From Deltaproteobacteria bacterium (GTDB taxonomy: Bacteria > Desulfobacterota > Syntrophia > Syntrophales > UBA5619), in NCBI GenBank assembly GCA_026388365.1, contig JAPLJW010000247.1, positions 1 to 17,991 of the forward strand: DNA of 17,991 bases. Reading direction: 5' to 3'. Positions within the stretch are counted from its first letter, which is position 1. Each line of letters opens with the position of its first letter. The notes under the pieces are model-generated. The model had not been told where the DNA came from. It made no database searches and was given only the letters and a program-made list of their open reading frames with translations. The translations under genes and the position numbers were made by a program. Shown here one piece after another: positions 7,734-14,317 of the stretch.

Positions 7734-8668
7734 TTCATCTCCTTGGGCGCCGAAGACGCAATGTCGAGCCAGGATTTCCGTCCGTCCGCCCCGACATGCT
7801 TTGCCCCCCAGGTCGGTTTGAGTGCAAGATTCTCCCGAATGGCGGCCTCGATCGATCCACCCCGCCGGTTCGGGGCGTCGTCCCATTTAACATCGTGATA
7901 AAGGAAATACTTCATGAACATGTGGGACATGTGCGTCAAAGGGATATAGGCGATCAGAAGCGACGCCGTCACGATGGCCATGACCCCGGGGAGGCTTCGT
8001 CCCGGGGGGTAAGGGGAATGACCCGCCGTCAGCAGGCCCAGCGTATAGGCCTTGGCGCCTTCCAGAGCGGGATCGCCGGCCAGGCAGGCAACAAGGGCGG
8101 AAAGGAAAAAAAGAAAGATGAATCCGATATTGAAATAATCGGCAAAAGACGAATAATCTCTCAGTTCCGGATCGGTGAGTCGTCTATAGAGAAGCCCCAA
8201 AGATCCGATATTGCCGAGGATCAGGCCGCTCCATCCCAGGACGACGATGAGGCCGTCCAGAAGGGTCCTGAGAGCGGCGCCGGCGGCAAAGGCGATCGCT
8301 CCCCAGAGTGTGAAACCGGCATGTCCCAGCAGCAGCACAAAGGTCGCGATCATCAAGTACAGGCCGAAATGGAAGGGAAAGGAGACCCACCACAGTCCCC
8401 TGTTTTCCTTCCACAACCCCCGGATGAACAGGATCTCCGGCACCATGTATCCCAGTTCGTTCAGAAGTGATTTTTCCTGTTTCTTTTCCCACCAGTCCAT
8501 CTCTTCCATATAGGAGCCGCCATAGGCGACCTTGGCGGCCGTTTCGTGCTGGACAGGATAGATTTCCCAGCGGACATGGACGGGAAGGGTCAGTTGCCTG
8601 TAAACCAGGTAACCAGATGCAAGGATGAACACCGTAAAGCACAGATAAGATAAAACATAGAATCCCAT
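7730..8668 (-). CDS. NarI/DsrM-like cytochrome b, partner of the second HdrD-like protein
   Basis: This 312-residue membrane protein has about six hydrophobic segments and resembles NarI/DsrM/HdrE cytochrome b subunits. Its VPEILFIRGLWKE stretch aligns with LEILLFRSLFRNT of DsrM, but it lacks the TCGQ-type loop. FPFH (H100) corresponds to DsrM H132, and THMSH (H246/H249) to DsrM H274. The positions of DsrM H142 and H256 are not histidines; H116 lies further along the same helix as H100. One b haem is therefore well supported and a second is doubtful. The start has AGAGGA about 8 bases upstream and follows the receiver gene by 12 bases. The stop overlaps the next start, so the two proteins are made as a pair. 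The role is inferred as quinone-linked electron transfer to the adjacent Fe-S protein. Confidence 0.85.
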   Translation of the reverse strand: MGFYVLSYLCFTVFILASGYLVYRQLTLPVHVRWEIYPVQHETAAKVAYGGSYMEEMDWWEKKQEKSLLNELGYMVPEILFIRGLWKENRGLWWVSFPFHFGLYLMIATFVLLLGHAGFTLWGAIAFAAGAALRTLLDGLIVVLGWSGLILGNIGSLGLLYRRLTDPELRDYSSFADYFNIGFIFLFFLSALVACLAGDPALEGAKAYTLGLLTAGHSPYPPGRSLPGVMAIVTASLLIAYIPLTHMSHMFMKYFLYHDVKWDDAPNRRGGSIEAAIRENLALKPTWGAKHVGADGRKSWLDIASSAPKEMK

Positions 8669-8680
8669 CGGGCGTTTCCT

Positions 8681-9061
8681 CTACTGGATGAGCGTGCGGA
8701 CAAGGTTCAGTATTTCTTCCGGGGAAATGGGTTTTGAAACGAACCCTTCCGGGGCCGGTATCTGATGACGGGAGGAGATGAAACTTCTGAAGTCCTCGGA
8801 GACTCCGGTGACAATAATGACCGGGATATGTTTCCATCGGTCGTCCGTTTTCATCTCGCGAAAAAACTTGACCCCTGATTTTTCCGGCATTGAGATATCC
8901 AGCGTAATCAGATCCAGAGGTTCTGCCTGAACCTTTTGCATCGCCTCCTCCCCGTCCTTCGCCTGAACGGTTTGGAACCCCTGATCCTCAAGCAGCGTGG
9001 AAAGGTAGGTGCGAATATCCTGCTCGTCATCCACTATCAAAATCCGTTTCTGGCTGGCCAT
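8681..9061 (-). CDS. Single-domain response regulator receiver (CheY-like)
   Basis: This is a 126-residue receiver domain with no output domain. It shows the acidic pair D11/D12 (ILIVDDE), phospho-acceptor D55 (LITLDISMP), T85 (IIVTG) and K110 (FVSKP), the full catalytic set. I chose ATG at 9061 because AAGGAGG stands 5 bases upstream. A GTG at 9079 would add six residues and overlap the kinase stop, and is less likely. It lies just after the PAS histidine kinase and is its probable phosphorylation partner. It resembles the receiver fused to the HdrD-like protein upstream, sharing LITLD-[IL]-SMP and a proline-containing loop before the conserved lysine (IPAPEGFVSKP against VAPPDGYLDKP). It probably acts by protein-protein contact, because no DNA-binding domain exists. 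Confidence 0.93.
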   Translation of the reverse strand: MASQKRILIVDDEQDIRTYLSTLLEDQGFQTVQAKDGEEAMQKVQAEPLDLITLDISMPEKSGVKFFREMKTDDRWKHIPVIIVTGVSEDFRSFISSRHQIPAPEGFVSKPISPEEILNLVRTLIQ

Positions 9062-9066
9062 CAATT

Positions 9067-9073
9067 CCTCCTT
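9067..9073 (-). promoter_or_regulatory. Shine-Dalgarno site fixing the receiver start
   Basis: AAGGAGG on the minus strand ends 5 bases before the ATG at 9061. It makes this ATG, not the in-frame GTG at 9079, the likely start of the receiver gene. It lies in the short spacer just after the kinase stop codon (9076-9078). Confidence 0.75.
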
Positions 9074-9075
9074 GA

Positions 9076-10509
9076 TCACGCTTTGGGCGCTTCGGTCCCT
9101 GAGGCTGGACTCTTCCGCAGAAGTTTTACGATCATGCGGGTTCCTTCATTCAACTCCGAGTCTATTTTTATTTCTCCGCCATGGGCCTGCGCTATTTTAT
9201 TGGAGATAAAAAGCCCCAGGCCCGTTCCGTTTCCCCTTTTCGAAGAGAAGAATAGGCTGAAGGCCCGTTCCCGGATTTCCTGGTCCATGCCGATGCCGTT
9301 GTCCGCCACGTCAAATTCGATGTGCTCCGGGTAGCCCTTCAATCCCATGCGCACATGATGGGCAGTTTTCTTCTTGTCCACCCGGCAGGCATCCATGGCG
9401 TTCTCTACGAGGTTGATCAGCAGGGAGCGCACCGCTTTGGAATCGGCATCAAATTCTCCGGCGTTGCGATCGAAATCGCACTTGAAGTCCATCCCCATTT
9501 CCTCTGCTTTGCCCCGCATCACGTCACAAACTTCTTCCGCCACCGACAGAGCGGATGTCTTTTTCAATTCCGGCACCCGGTCCTTGGAATAATAGAGCAG
9601 GTCCAACACCATTCTCCGAATCCGGGTGATATTCCGCTCCACCATCTTCCATCCCTGTTCGAAACGCGCCCGATCGTTTTTCGCAAGTCCCGTATTGACC
9701 AGGTAAACCCCCCCGTCGAGACTCGTCAGGAGGCCCTTGATTCCATGGGAGATCGAACCGATGACCAGCCCGAGAGAAGTAAGCTGGGACTGGAGCTGGC
9801 GAATCTGCGTGATGTTGGTGCTGATCTCGATCACGTTGTTGATCTGCCCCGCTGCATTGCGCACAGGCGCCGTGTACACCAGAACGTTGACCTGGTCCCC
9901 TTTTTGGGACGTCATCACCTCTTCCGTCTGGTGGACCTGACCGTCTTCAAACGTCTGCTTTACAATGCAGGGAAGGCAAGCCTCCGTCCGGTGCATATAC
10001 ACTTGGTGGCATTTGTCTCCCGGTGAAGCACCGAAATCCTCCCGTAGTCGCCGATTCGCATCGACGATCCTCAGGTTGGAATCCTGGATTGAAATGTAGC
10101 AGGGTACTTCTTCAAACAGATTGCGATAGCGCTCCCGGCTGTCCCGGATTTGATTCTGCAGGAGTTTGATTTCGGTGATATCCGTTGCCATTCGCATGAC
10201 ATGGGTTATCTCGCCGGATTCACTGGTGATGGGCGTGGTGTATACGAGCAGGGAGATTTCATTTCCCAGGTGGTTGATGAACTTCTCTTCGTTCCCATGA
10301 CGTAACCCGTCCCGGAAGGTAAGCTCCGCCGGACACTGCTCGCAGCGCTCCGACCGGTGCTGATTGATTTGATAGCAATACCGCCCCTCGAAATCCCCGA
10401 AGTCCCGGCGAAAGCGTCTGTTCGCGTCGACGATCTTCAGATCCCGATCCAGGATCGTCAGATAGGCCGGCATCAATTCGAAATAGTCCTTATAGGGATT
10501 GTTGGTCAT
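9076..10509 (-). CDS. Soluble PAS-PAS sensor histidine kinase
   Basis: This 477-residue sensor kinase has no signal peptide or membrane helix, so it should sense a cytoplasmic cue. It has two PAS domains (about 8-115 and 130-235). Each carries the same cysteine pattern, C45-x10-C56-x2-C59 and C167-x10-C178-x2-C181, with an N-x-x-x-H-R or Y-M-H-R stretch between. The dimerisation region contains the H-box SISHGIKGLL (H255). The ATPase domain has the N-box NLVENAMDACR (about 366-376), DNGIGMD (403-409) and GNGTGLGL (426-433). The residue after H255 is Gly, not the usual Glu or Asp. It follows the HdrD-receiver gene by 21 bases and precedes the free receiver, so both receivers are candidate substrates. 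The ligand is unknown; an Fe-S, metal or thiol redox signal is an inference. The ribosome site (AAGGG, long spacing) is weak. Confidence 0.93.
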   Translation of the reverse strand: MTNNPYKDYFELMPAYLTILDRDLKIVDANRRFRRDFGDFEGRYCYQINQHRSERCEQCPAELTFRDGLRHGNEEKFINHLGNEISLLVYTTPITSESGEITHVMRMATDITEIKLLQNQIRDSRERYRNLFEEVPCYISIQDSNLRIVDANRRLREDFGASPGDKCHQVYMHRTEACLPCIVKQTFEDGQVHQTEEVMTSQKGDQVNVLVYTAPVRNAAGQINNVIEISTNITQIRQLQSQLTSLGLVIGSISHGIKGLLTSLDGGVYLVNTGLAKNDRARFEQGWKMVERNITRIRRMVLDLLYYSKDRVPELKKTSALSVAEEVCDVMRGKAEEMGMDFKCDFDRNAGEFDADSKAVRSLLINLVENAMDACRVDKKKTAHHVRMGLKGYPEHIEFDVADNGIGMDQEIRERAFSLFFSSKRGNGTGLGLFISNKIAQAHGGEIKIDSELNEGTRMIVKLLRKSPASGTEAPKA

Positions 10510-10530
10510 AGGATCACTTTTCCCTTGTCT

Positions 10531-12279
10531 TTACGCGTGCCCAACAGGGTGTTTCATCTCCAGGATCATTCGAATGTTGGTCAACAGGGTCTCTTCGTTG
10601 ACCGGTTTATCCAGATACCCATCCGGAGGGGCGACGGGACGCTCGTAAATGAGTCTACGCAACTCCGGTTTTCCGGTAATGATACAGACCTTTGTGGAGG
10701 CGATCTCCGGATTGTTCCGGATCGCTTCAAACACGTATCCGCCATTTTTCCCCGGCATGGACAGATCCAGGGTAATCAGATCAGGTTTTTCCTGTATTGT
10801 CAATGCCAATGCCTGTTCGCCATCGGCCGCCTGGATCACTGTAGCGCCCTGATCCTCCAAAACCGCAGAGAGGAAGGCCAGGATATCCGGCTCATCGTCC
10901 ACGACCAGAATCTTGAAGCCCTGCAGCGGCAGCGCCTCAACCGGCATGGGAATGAACACCGGGACGGAAACCTTTTCCGGAATGATCATGGCGTTGGCTG
11001 TCAGGTTGACCAGTTGCGTCACCTTCATCCCCAGTTTGTAATGACGGATGACGTCCGTTAAACCGTCGACGCAATTGTGGCAGGAGGTGACCACAGCCTT
11101 CGCCCCCGTGGCCTTCAGCTGGTCGGCCTTGATGATGGCCGATTTCAGGCGTTGGGGCGTATATTCCGACATCGACATCGCCCCTCCTCCGCCCGTGCAG
11201 CAATAATTCTCCGCACGGTTCGGATACATTTCCCGAAAATCGGGTACCAGCAGGTTCAACAGGTCCCGGGGTTCCTCGAAAAAACCGCAGCTTCGGGCGT
11301 TGTTGCAGGAGTCGTGGAAGGTATAAGAATCCTTGTTCTTTTCCCTATCGACCCGAATCCGGCCTTCCCTGATGTAACGGAGCATGGTTTGAACCGAGCT
11401 TTCCATCACAAAGGGCACTTCTTTTGCCGACCAGTTCGGCCCTTCGCAGCGGGTTGAGCGGTATCCATGCCCGCATTCGGACATCACCAGCCTTTTCCCC
11501 CGCAGTTCACGGACTTTATCGTAGACCCTCAGAGCGACCGCTCCGCCCAGCTCATCATCTCCGGAGAAGAGGCCGAAATTGGTCATGTCCCATCCCTCGC
11601 TGGGCATGGTCCAGTTTTCCCCGGCAAGATAGAAGATGCGGGCTGCATCGGATATCGTCCTGGGATCGTATTTCACCTCGCGGGGATTGATGGTGTAAAC
11701 GATTTCAGCATCCATCTTGTCGATGGGAATCCGAGCCTTGGGATCCTTGAACTCTTCTTCCAATTCATCGGACAGCCATTCGAGGGTTTCTATGTATTCC
11801 TGAGGCAGAACCCCCATCTGGTTCCCCACCTCCCACTGATCTTTGCTGACGACGGCGACGCCTTCCGGCATGACTCCCACAGAAACGAGCAGCCCCCGGG
11901 CCATCCGGTTGAGCGTCGCAAAATCCACACCCATCGGACAATTTATTGAACATCTCCGACAGTTCGTACATTTTCCGAACACAATGTCCTTGAGTTTTAC
12001 CAGATCCTCATCGGTGCGAATGTCCTGGGCGTGAACCCACCAGGGGAAAACCTTTCCCGTCCAGTCAAAGTTGCGTTTGAAAATCTTGCGGATCTGATCC
12101 GCCTTGTAAGCCGGCGCATAGGTCGGATCGTCCGGGTTGGCCAGGACATAGTGGCAGGATTCCGTACACATGCCGCAGTGAACGCAACCAACCAAAGAAC
12201 CCACCAGCTGGCGGTTCAGTTTCTTGCCCATTCTTTCAATAACCTTGCCGGCTTTATGCGATCTCGCGTTTGGGATCAT
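10531..12279 (-). CDS. HdrD/TmcB-like Fe-S oxidoreductase fused to a response-regulator receiver domain
   Basis: This 582-residue fusion joins an electron-transfer protein to a signalling domain. Residues 1 to about 440 are HdrD-like, with [4Fe-4S] motifs C32/C35/C38/C42 and C104/C107/C110/C114, SECGHG (268-272) and a CCG-type domain (C325, C360-C361, C400-x2-C403). Residues 455-575 are a CheY-like receiver with D461/D462, phospho-acceptor D505 (ITLDLSMPG), T535 and K558. The joint is a proline-rich linker near 436-452 (VPVFIPMPVEALP). All receiver catalytic residues are present, so the domain should be phosphorylatable. It is preceded by CAGGAG at 6 bases and lies 28 bases after a short cytochrome b gene, its likely membrane partner. 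The pair may resemble TmcBC of Desulfovibrio, a comparison from memory. No tetraheme TmcA gene is in the window. The reaction is unknown. The fusion is in one continuous frame, not a frameshift artefact. Confidence 0.93.
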   Translation of the reverse strand: MIPNARSHKAGKVIERMGKKLNRQLVGSLVGCVHCGMCTESCHYVLANPDDPTYAPAYKADQIRKIFKRNFDWTGKVFPWWVHAQDIRTDEDLVKLKDIVFGKCTNCRRCSINCPMGVDFATLNRMARGLLVSVGVMPEGVAVVSKDQWEVGNQMGVLPQEYIETLEWLSDELEEEFKDPKARIPIDKMDAEIVYTINPREVKYDPRTISDAARIFYLAGENWTMPSEGWDMTNFGLFSGDDELGGAVALRVYDKVRELRGKRLVMSECGHGYRSTRCEGPNWSAKEVPFVMESSVQTMLRYIREGRIRVDREKNKDSYTFHDSCNNARSCGFFEEPRDLLNLLVPDFREMYPNRAENYCCTGGGGAMSMSEYTPQRLKSAIIKADQLKATGAKAVVTSCHNCVDGLTDVIRHYKLGMKVTQLVNLTANAMIIPEKVSVPVFIPMPVEALPLQGFKILVVDDEPDILAFLSAVLEDQGATVIQAADGEQALALTIQEKPDLITLDLSMPGKNGGYVFEAIRNNPEIASTKVCIITGKPELRRLIYERPVAPPDGYLDKPVNEETLLTNIRMILEMKHPVGHA

Positions 12280-12307
12280 TCGTTACTCCTGAATCGATTT
12301 GATTTCT

Positions 12308-13000
12308 TTAAGTATGGGTCGGTTTCGGCTGTGGCACCCGCTTGACCGGATAGACGCCGCGATAACCCATGGTTCTCCCAAAGTAGAAGCGGGTAAACGG
12401 ATAATAGAGATAATGGGAGATTTTACTGAAGGGCACATAGACCAGAAAGAAGGCGGTCATAGTGAAATAGACCGTCAACGGGCCTTCCCCCAGATCGGGA
12501 CGGTTCGGCGCCGCAAAGATGGAAGCGAACGACCAGACCGTCAGCAGTCCCAGGGAAAACAGGTCATCCGGCGTGCTGATCAGGCGCATCACCGGATTGC
12601 TGAGACGGCGGTACATTCGATAGCAACCGATCGCGACGGCCGCCGCAAACAGGATCTGAAGCAGGCGGACAACGATCATGGGTTTCATCAGACCCGGCGC
12701 GTACGGAATGACAAAAGACATCGTGATGTTGGCGGCCACGGCCAGATGGAAGACCACGAATTGAAGGTAGAATGGAAACATGCGCCGGGTGCTCTCCATG
12801 GACCAGGGCATGGCGATATTCGCCCAGGAATAGATGATCCCTTTGAACGAAGAGGTATCCCTGCGCCCGGAAGGCGGTTGCCGATCCCGGGAGGCTTTGT
12901 ATTTCAAAAGCCAGCGGATACGGATAATATAGACAATGGCCATAAAACTCAGGGCCATCAACTGCAAATCGTCGGAAACGAAACGAAGGGTTTCGCTCAT
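12308..13000 (-). CDS. Short NarI/TmcC-like cytochrome b membrane protein
   Basis: This 230-residue protein has about five hydrophobic segments (roughly 12-32, 78-100, 108-128, 145-163 and 175-198). It resembles the membrane cytochrome b subunits that pair with HdrD-like proteins (NarI, HdrE, DsrM, TmcC). Only two histidines lie in or at membrane segments, H85 (VVFHLAV) and H196 (SKISHYLYY). They match the first and last haem ligands of DsrM. The other two ligand positions are not histidine, so at most one b haem is expected. The start has AGGAGG 5 bases upstream. The 104-bp spacer to the macro-domain gene is AT-rich and holds only weak hairpins. It precedes the HdrD-receiver fusion by 28 bases and is probably its membrane anchor and quinone-side partner. 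Confidence 0.82.
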   Translation of the reverse strand: MSETLRFVSDDLQLMALSFMAIVYIIRIRWLLKYKASRDRQPPSGRRDTSSFKGIIYSWANIAMPWSMESTRRMFPFYLQFVVFHLAVAANITMSFVIPYAPGLMKPMIVVRLLQILFAAAVAIGCYRMYRRLSNPVMRLISTPDDLFSLGLLTVWSFASIFAAPNRPDLGEGPLTVYFTMTAFFLVYVPFSKISHYLYYPFTRFYFGRTMGYRGVYPVKRVPQPKPTHT

Positions 13001-13104
13001 CCTATCCTCCTGAACCTGTTTTTCTGATCCGGTATAAAAAATCAGGAAGTGAAACGCATCATCGAAGGGAAAACGAAAGCTTCCCCGTTGTCTTCAAGAT
13101 TTTT

Positions 13105-13638
13105 TCATTGCATCTTTTGCAGATGTTCCTGGAAAACCTTTAACTCACGGGAGTCCCGAAGGCAGAAAACGACCTCCTTCGGTTCGACCGCTTTTTCCAA
13201 ATACTCCCTGACCGCTCCCAGGGTCACGCGGGCTGAGACCTCCAGAGGGATTCCATAGAATCCCGATCCCATCGCGGGAAATGCGATTTTCTGAAGTTGA
13301 AGTTCTGCCGCCTTTCGTAACGTATTCAGCGTGGTCGCCCTCAGTTTTTCCTCGCTGTCCTCCTCCTGGAACCGGGGTCCGACGGCGTGCAGGATGTACT
13401 TGGCTTGAAGGTTTCCTCCGCCTGTGACGACGACATCGGTGATCTTGGCGTCGCCGGTCTTCTTCAACTCCTCCTGCACTTTGGGGCCCCCCTGGGTGGA
13501 AATCGCCGTGCCGAATCCAGATCCCAACGTCAAATCCGGTCGGGCGTAATAGACGATCCCGTCCATAGCACCAATATCGGTAATGAATCCAACCATCAGG
13601 CGGATTGTCTTCTCATTCACCCTGAATTCATTCAACAT
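13105..13638 (-). CDS. Macro-domain (ADP-ribose-binding fold) protein
   Basis: This 177-residue single-domain protein is of the macro-domain family, which binds ADP-ribose or related nucleotides and in some members removes ADP-ribose from proteins or nucleic acids. It shows LHAVGPRF (83-90), AFPAMGSGFYGIP (119-131) and LGSGFGTAIS (38-47), which match the ligand-loop regions. The usual VNAAN segment is replaced by IVYYARPDL (28-36), so the asparagines linked to hydrolysis in MacroD-type enzymes are missing. It may therefore bind without hydrolysing, or act on another ligand. I chose ATG at 13638, with GGGAG about 7 bases upstream, over a TTG two codons earlier. A 321-bp gap separates it from dsrC. 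Its link to sulfur metabolism is unknown. Confidence 0.88.
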   Translation of the reverse strand: MLNEFRVNEKTIRLMVGFITDIGAMDGIVYYARPDLTLGSGFGTAISTQGGPKVQEELKKTGDAKITDVVVTGGGNLQAKYILHAVGPRFQEEDSEEKLRATTLNTLRKAAELQLQKIAFPAMGSGFYGIPLEVSARVTLGAVREYLEKAVEPKEVVFCLRDSRELKVFQEHLQKMQ

Positions 13639-13959
13639 AACCAAACTCCCTTGATTGCATCAATGAATCGAATTGCCCCAACGAAAAGCCAACATCAGGG
13701 AGTTCGAAAAGGGAATGGTGGGGCAACATGCCATTGAGACAGCTATGGCCGTTTTACAATTTGATCTTCCTTCGTCGGAAAGCCTTTAAGCCATGTTGCC
13801 GCGCCAATATGGGGACATCAACATTCCAAGATGAATCGGCGTGCAGGATGTTTCCTGTTTTTTCGGTCCCGCAACCGCCATTCCCCAAAGGACGCGATCC
13901 CCTTCTTGCCGGATCGGGTCCCCTTCACCTTTATCTTGATGGTTCTGATGGAGCCGCCA
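13639..13959. other. 321-bp intergenic gap between dsrC and the macro-domain gene
   Basis: This is the largest gap in the window. It contains no ORF that I would call a gene. Two structures are visible: the palindrome TTGATTGCATCAA at 13651-13663 beside the macro-gene ribosome site, and a 9-bp inverted repeat, GGCAACATG at 13722-13730 with CATGTTGCC at 13792-13800. I see no clear -35/-10 or -24/-12 promoter and no convincing minus-strand terminator. It is nevertheless the natural place for dsrABDNC transcription to end and for the downstream unit to begin. Confidence 0.6.
13651..13663. promoter_or_regulatory. Palindrome TTGATTGCATCAA, possible operator or hairpin
   Basis: This perfect 5-bp inverted repeat with a 3-base centre (TTGAT-TGC-ATCAA) lies 12-25 bases upstream of the macro-domain ATG and touches its ribosome site (13645-13651). 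It could be a small operator or an RNA hairpin affecting translation. It is short enough to be chance, and no matching regulator is seen in the window. Confidence 0.25.
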
Positions 13960-14280
13960 TCAGACGCATCCCGTCGGTTTCGAAAGACCGGCGAGCTTGC
14001 ACGCCCCCTTGGCCGGTCCCGAGGGAAAGAGTTCATAAATCCGTTTGAGATTCAAATTCGTATCTTTACACATCTTCCTGATCATGGGAGCGATGCCGAA
14101 CTGGGCATAGTAGTTCCTGATGTAATCTATAAGTTTCCAATGCTCCTCGGTCAGCGTTCCCTCGATACCTTCTATGGCAGCGTAACCCTGCGCAAAATCT
14201 CGATTCCACTTATCAAGTTCCTGCAGGAAACCATCCTCATCAACCTCGTAAGTCTTTCCTCCAACCTCTAACTGCGGCAT
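13960..14280 (-). CDS. dsrC: DsrC, sulfur-carrier substrate protein of DsrAB
   Basis: DsrC is the small cytoplasmic sulfur carrier that receives the sulfite-derived sulfur from DsrAB as a trisulfide and is then reduced by DsrMKJOP. The 106-residue protein has the family C-terminal arm GPAKGACKLAGLSKPTGCV, with both redox cysteines, C94 and the penultimate C105, eleven positions apart. This marks a functional DsrC rather than a TusE-type protein with one cysteine. An extra C71 lies in the body. A strong GGGAGGT site stands 9 bases before the ATG. It follows dsrN by 37 bases on the same strand, an arrangement that couples carrier and enzyme; in Desulfovibrio dsrC is at a separate locus. Confidence 0.98.
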   Translation of the reverse strand: MPQLEVGGKTYEVDEDGFLQELDKWNRDFAQGYAAIEGIEGTLTEEHWKLIDYIRNYYAQFGIAPMIRKMCKDTNLNLKRIYELFPSGPAKGACKLAGLSKPTGCV

Positions 14281-14317
14281 ATCTTTACTACCTCCCTCTT
14301 TTTATTTTTTGTTGATT

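Noticed and set aside
7734..7886. An upstream start for the second HdrD-like gene
   Set aside because: It overlaps the end of the cytochrome b gene by about 150 bases in another frame, and the ATG at 7733 has a good ribosome site and ATGA coupling.
13001..13104. Hairpins (GGGAA-9-TTCCC and CTGAT-12-ATCAG) in the spacer before the short cytochrome b gene
   Set aside because: Both stems are only 5 bp, lack a proper T-run in the direction of transcription, and are likely by chance in this AT-rich spacer.
13844..13863. CAGGA-TGTT-TCCTG followed by six T on the plus strand, resembling an intrinsic terminator
   Set aside because: The T run follows the stem only on the plus strand, where no gene is seen. 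For the minus-strand dsrC transcript the run would come before the stem. The stem is only 5 bp.
13888..13919. CGATCC-10-GGATCG stem downstream of dsrC, considered as a dsrC terminator
   Set aside because: The stem is 6 bp with a 10-base loop and no T-rich tail on the minus strand.
13818..14036. A 72-codon minus-strand frame starting inside the end of dsrC, with a basic translation
   Set aside because: Half of it overlaps dsrC in another frame, no ribosome site is seen and the product matches no family that I recognise.
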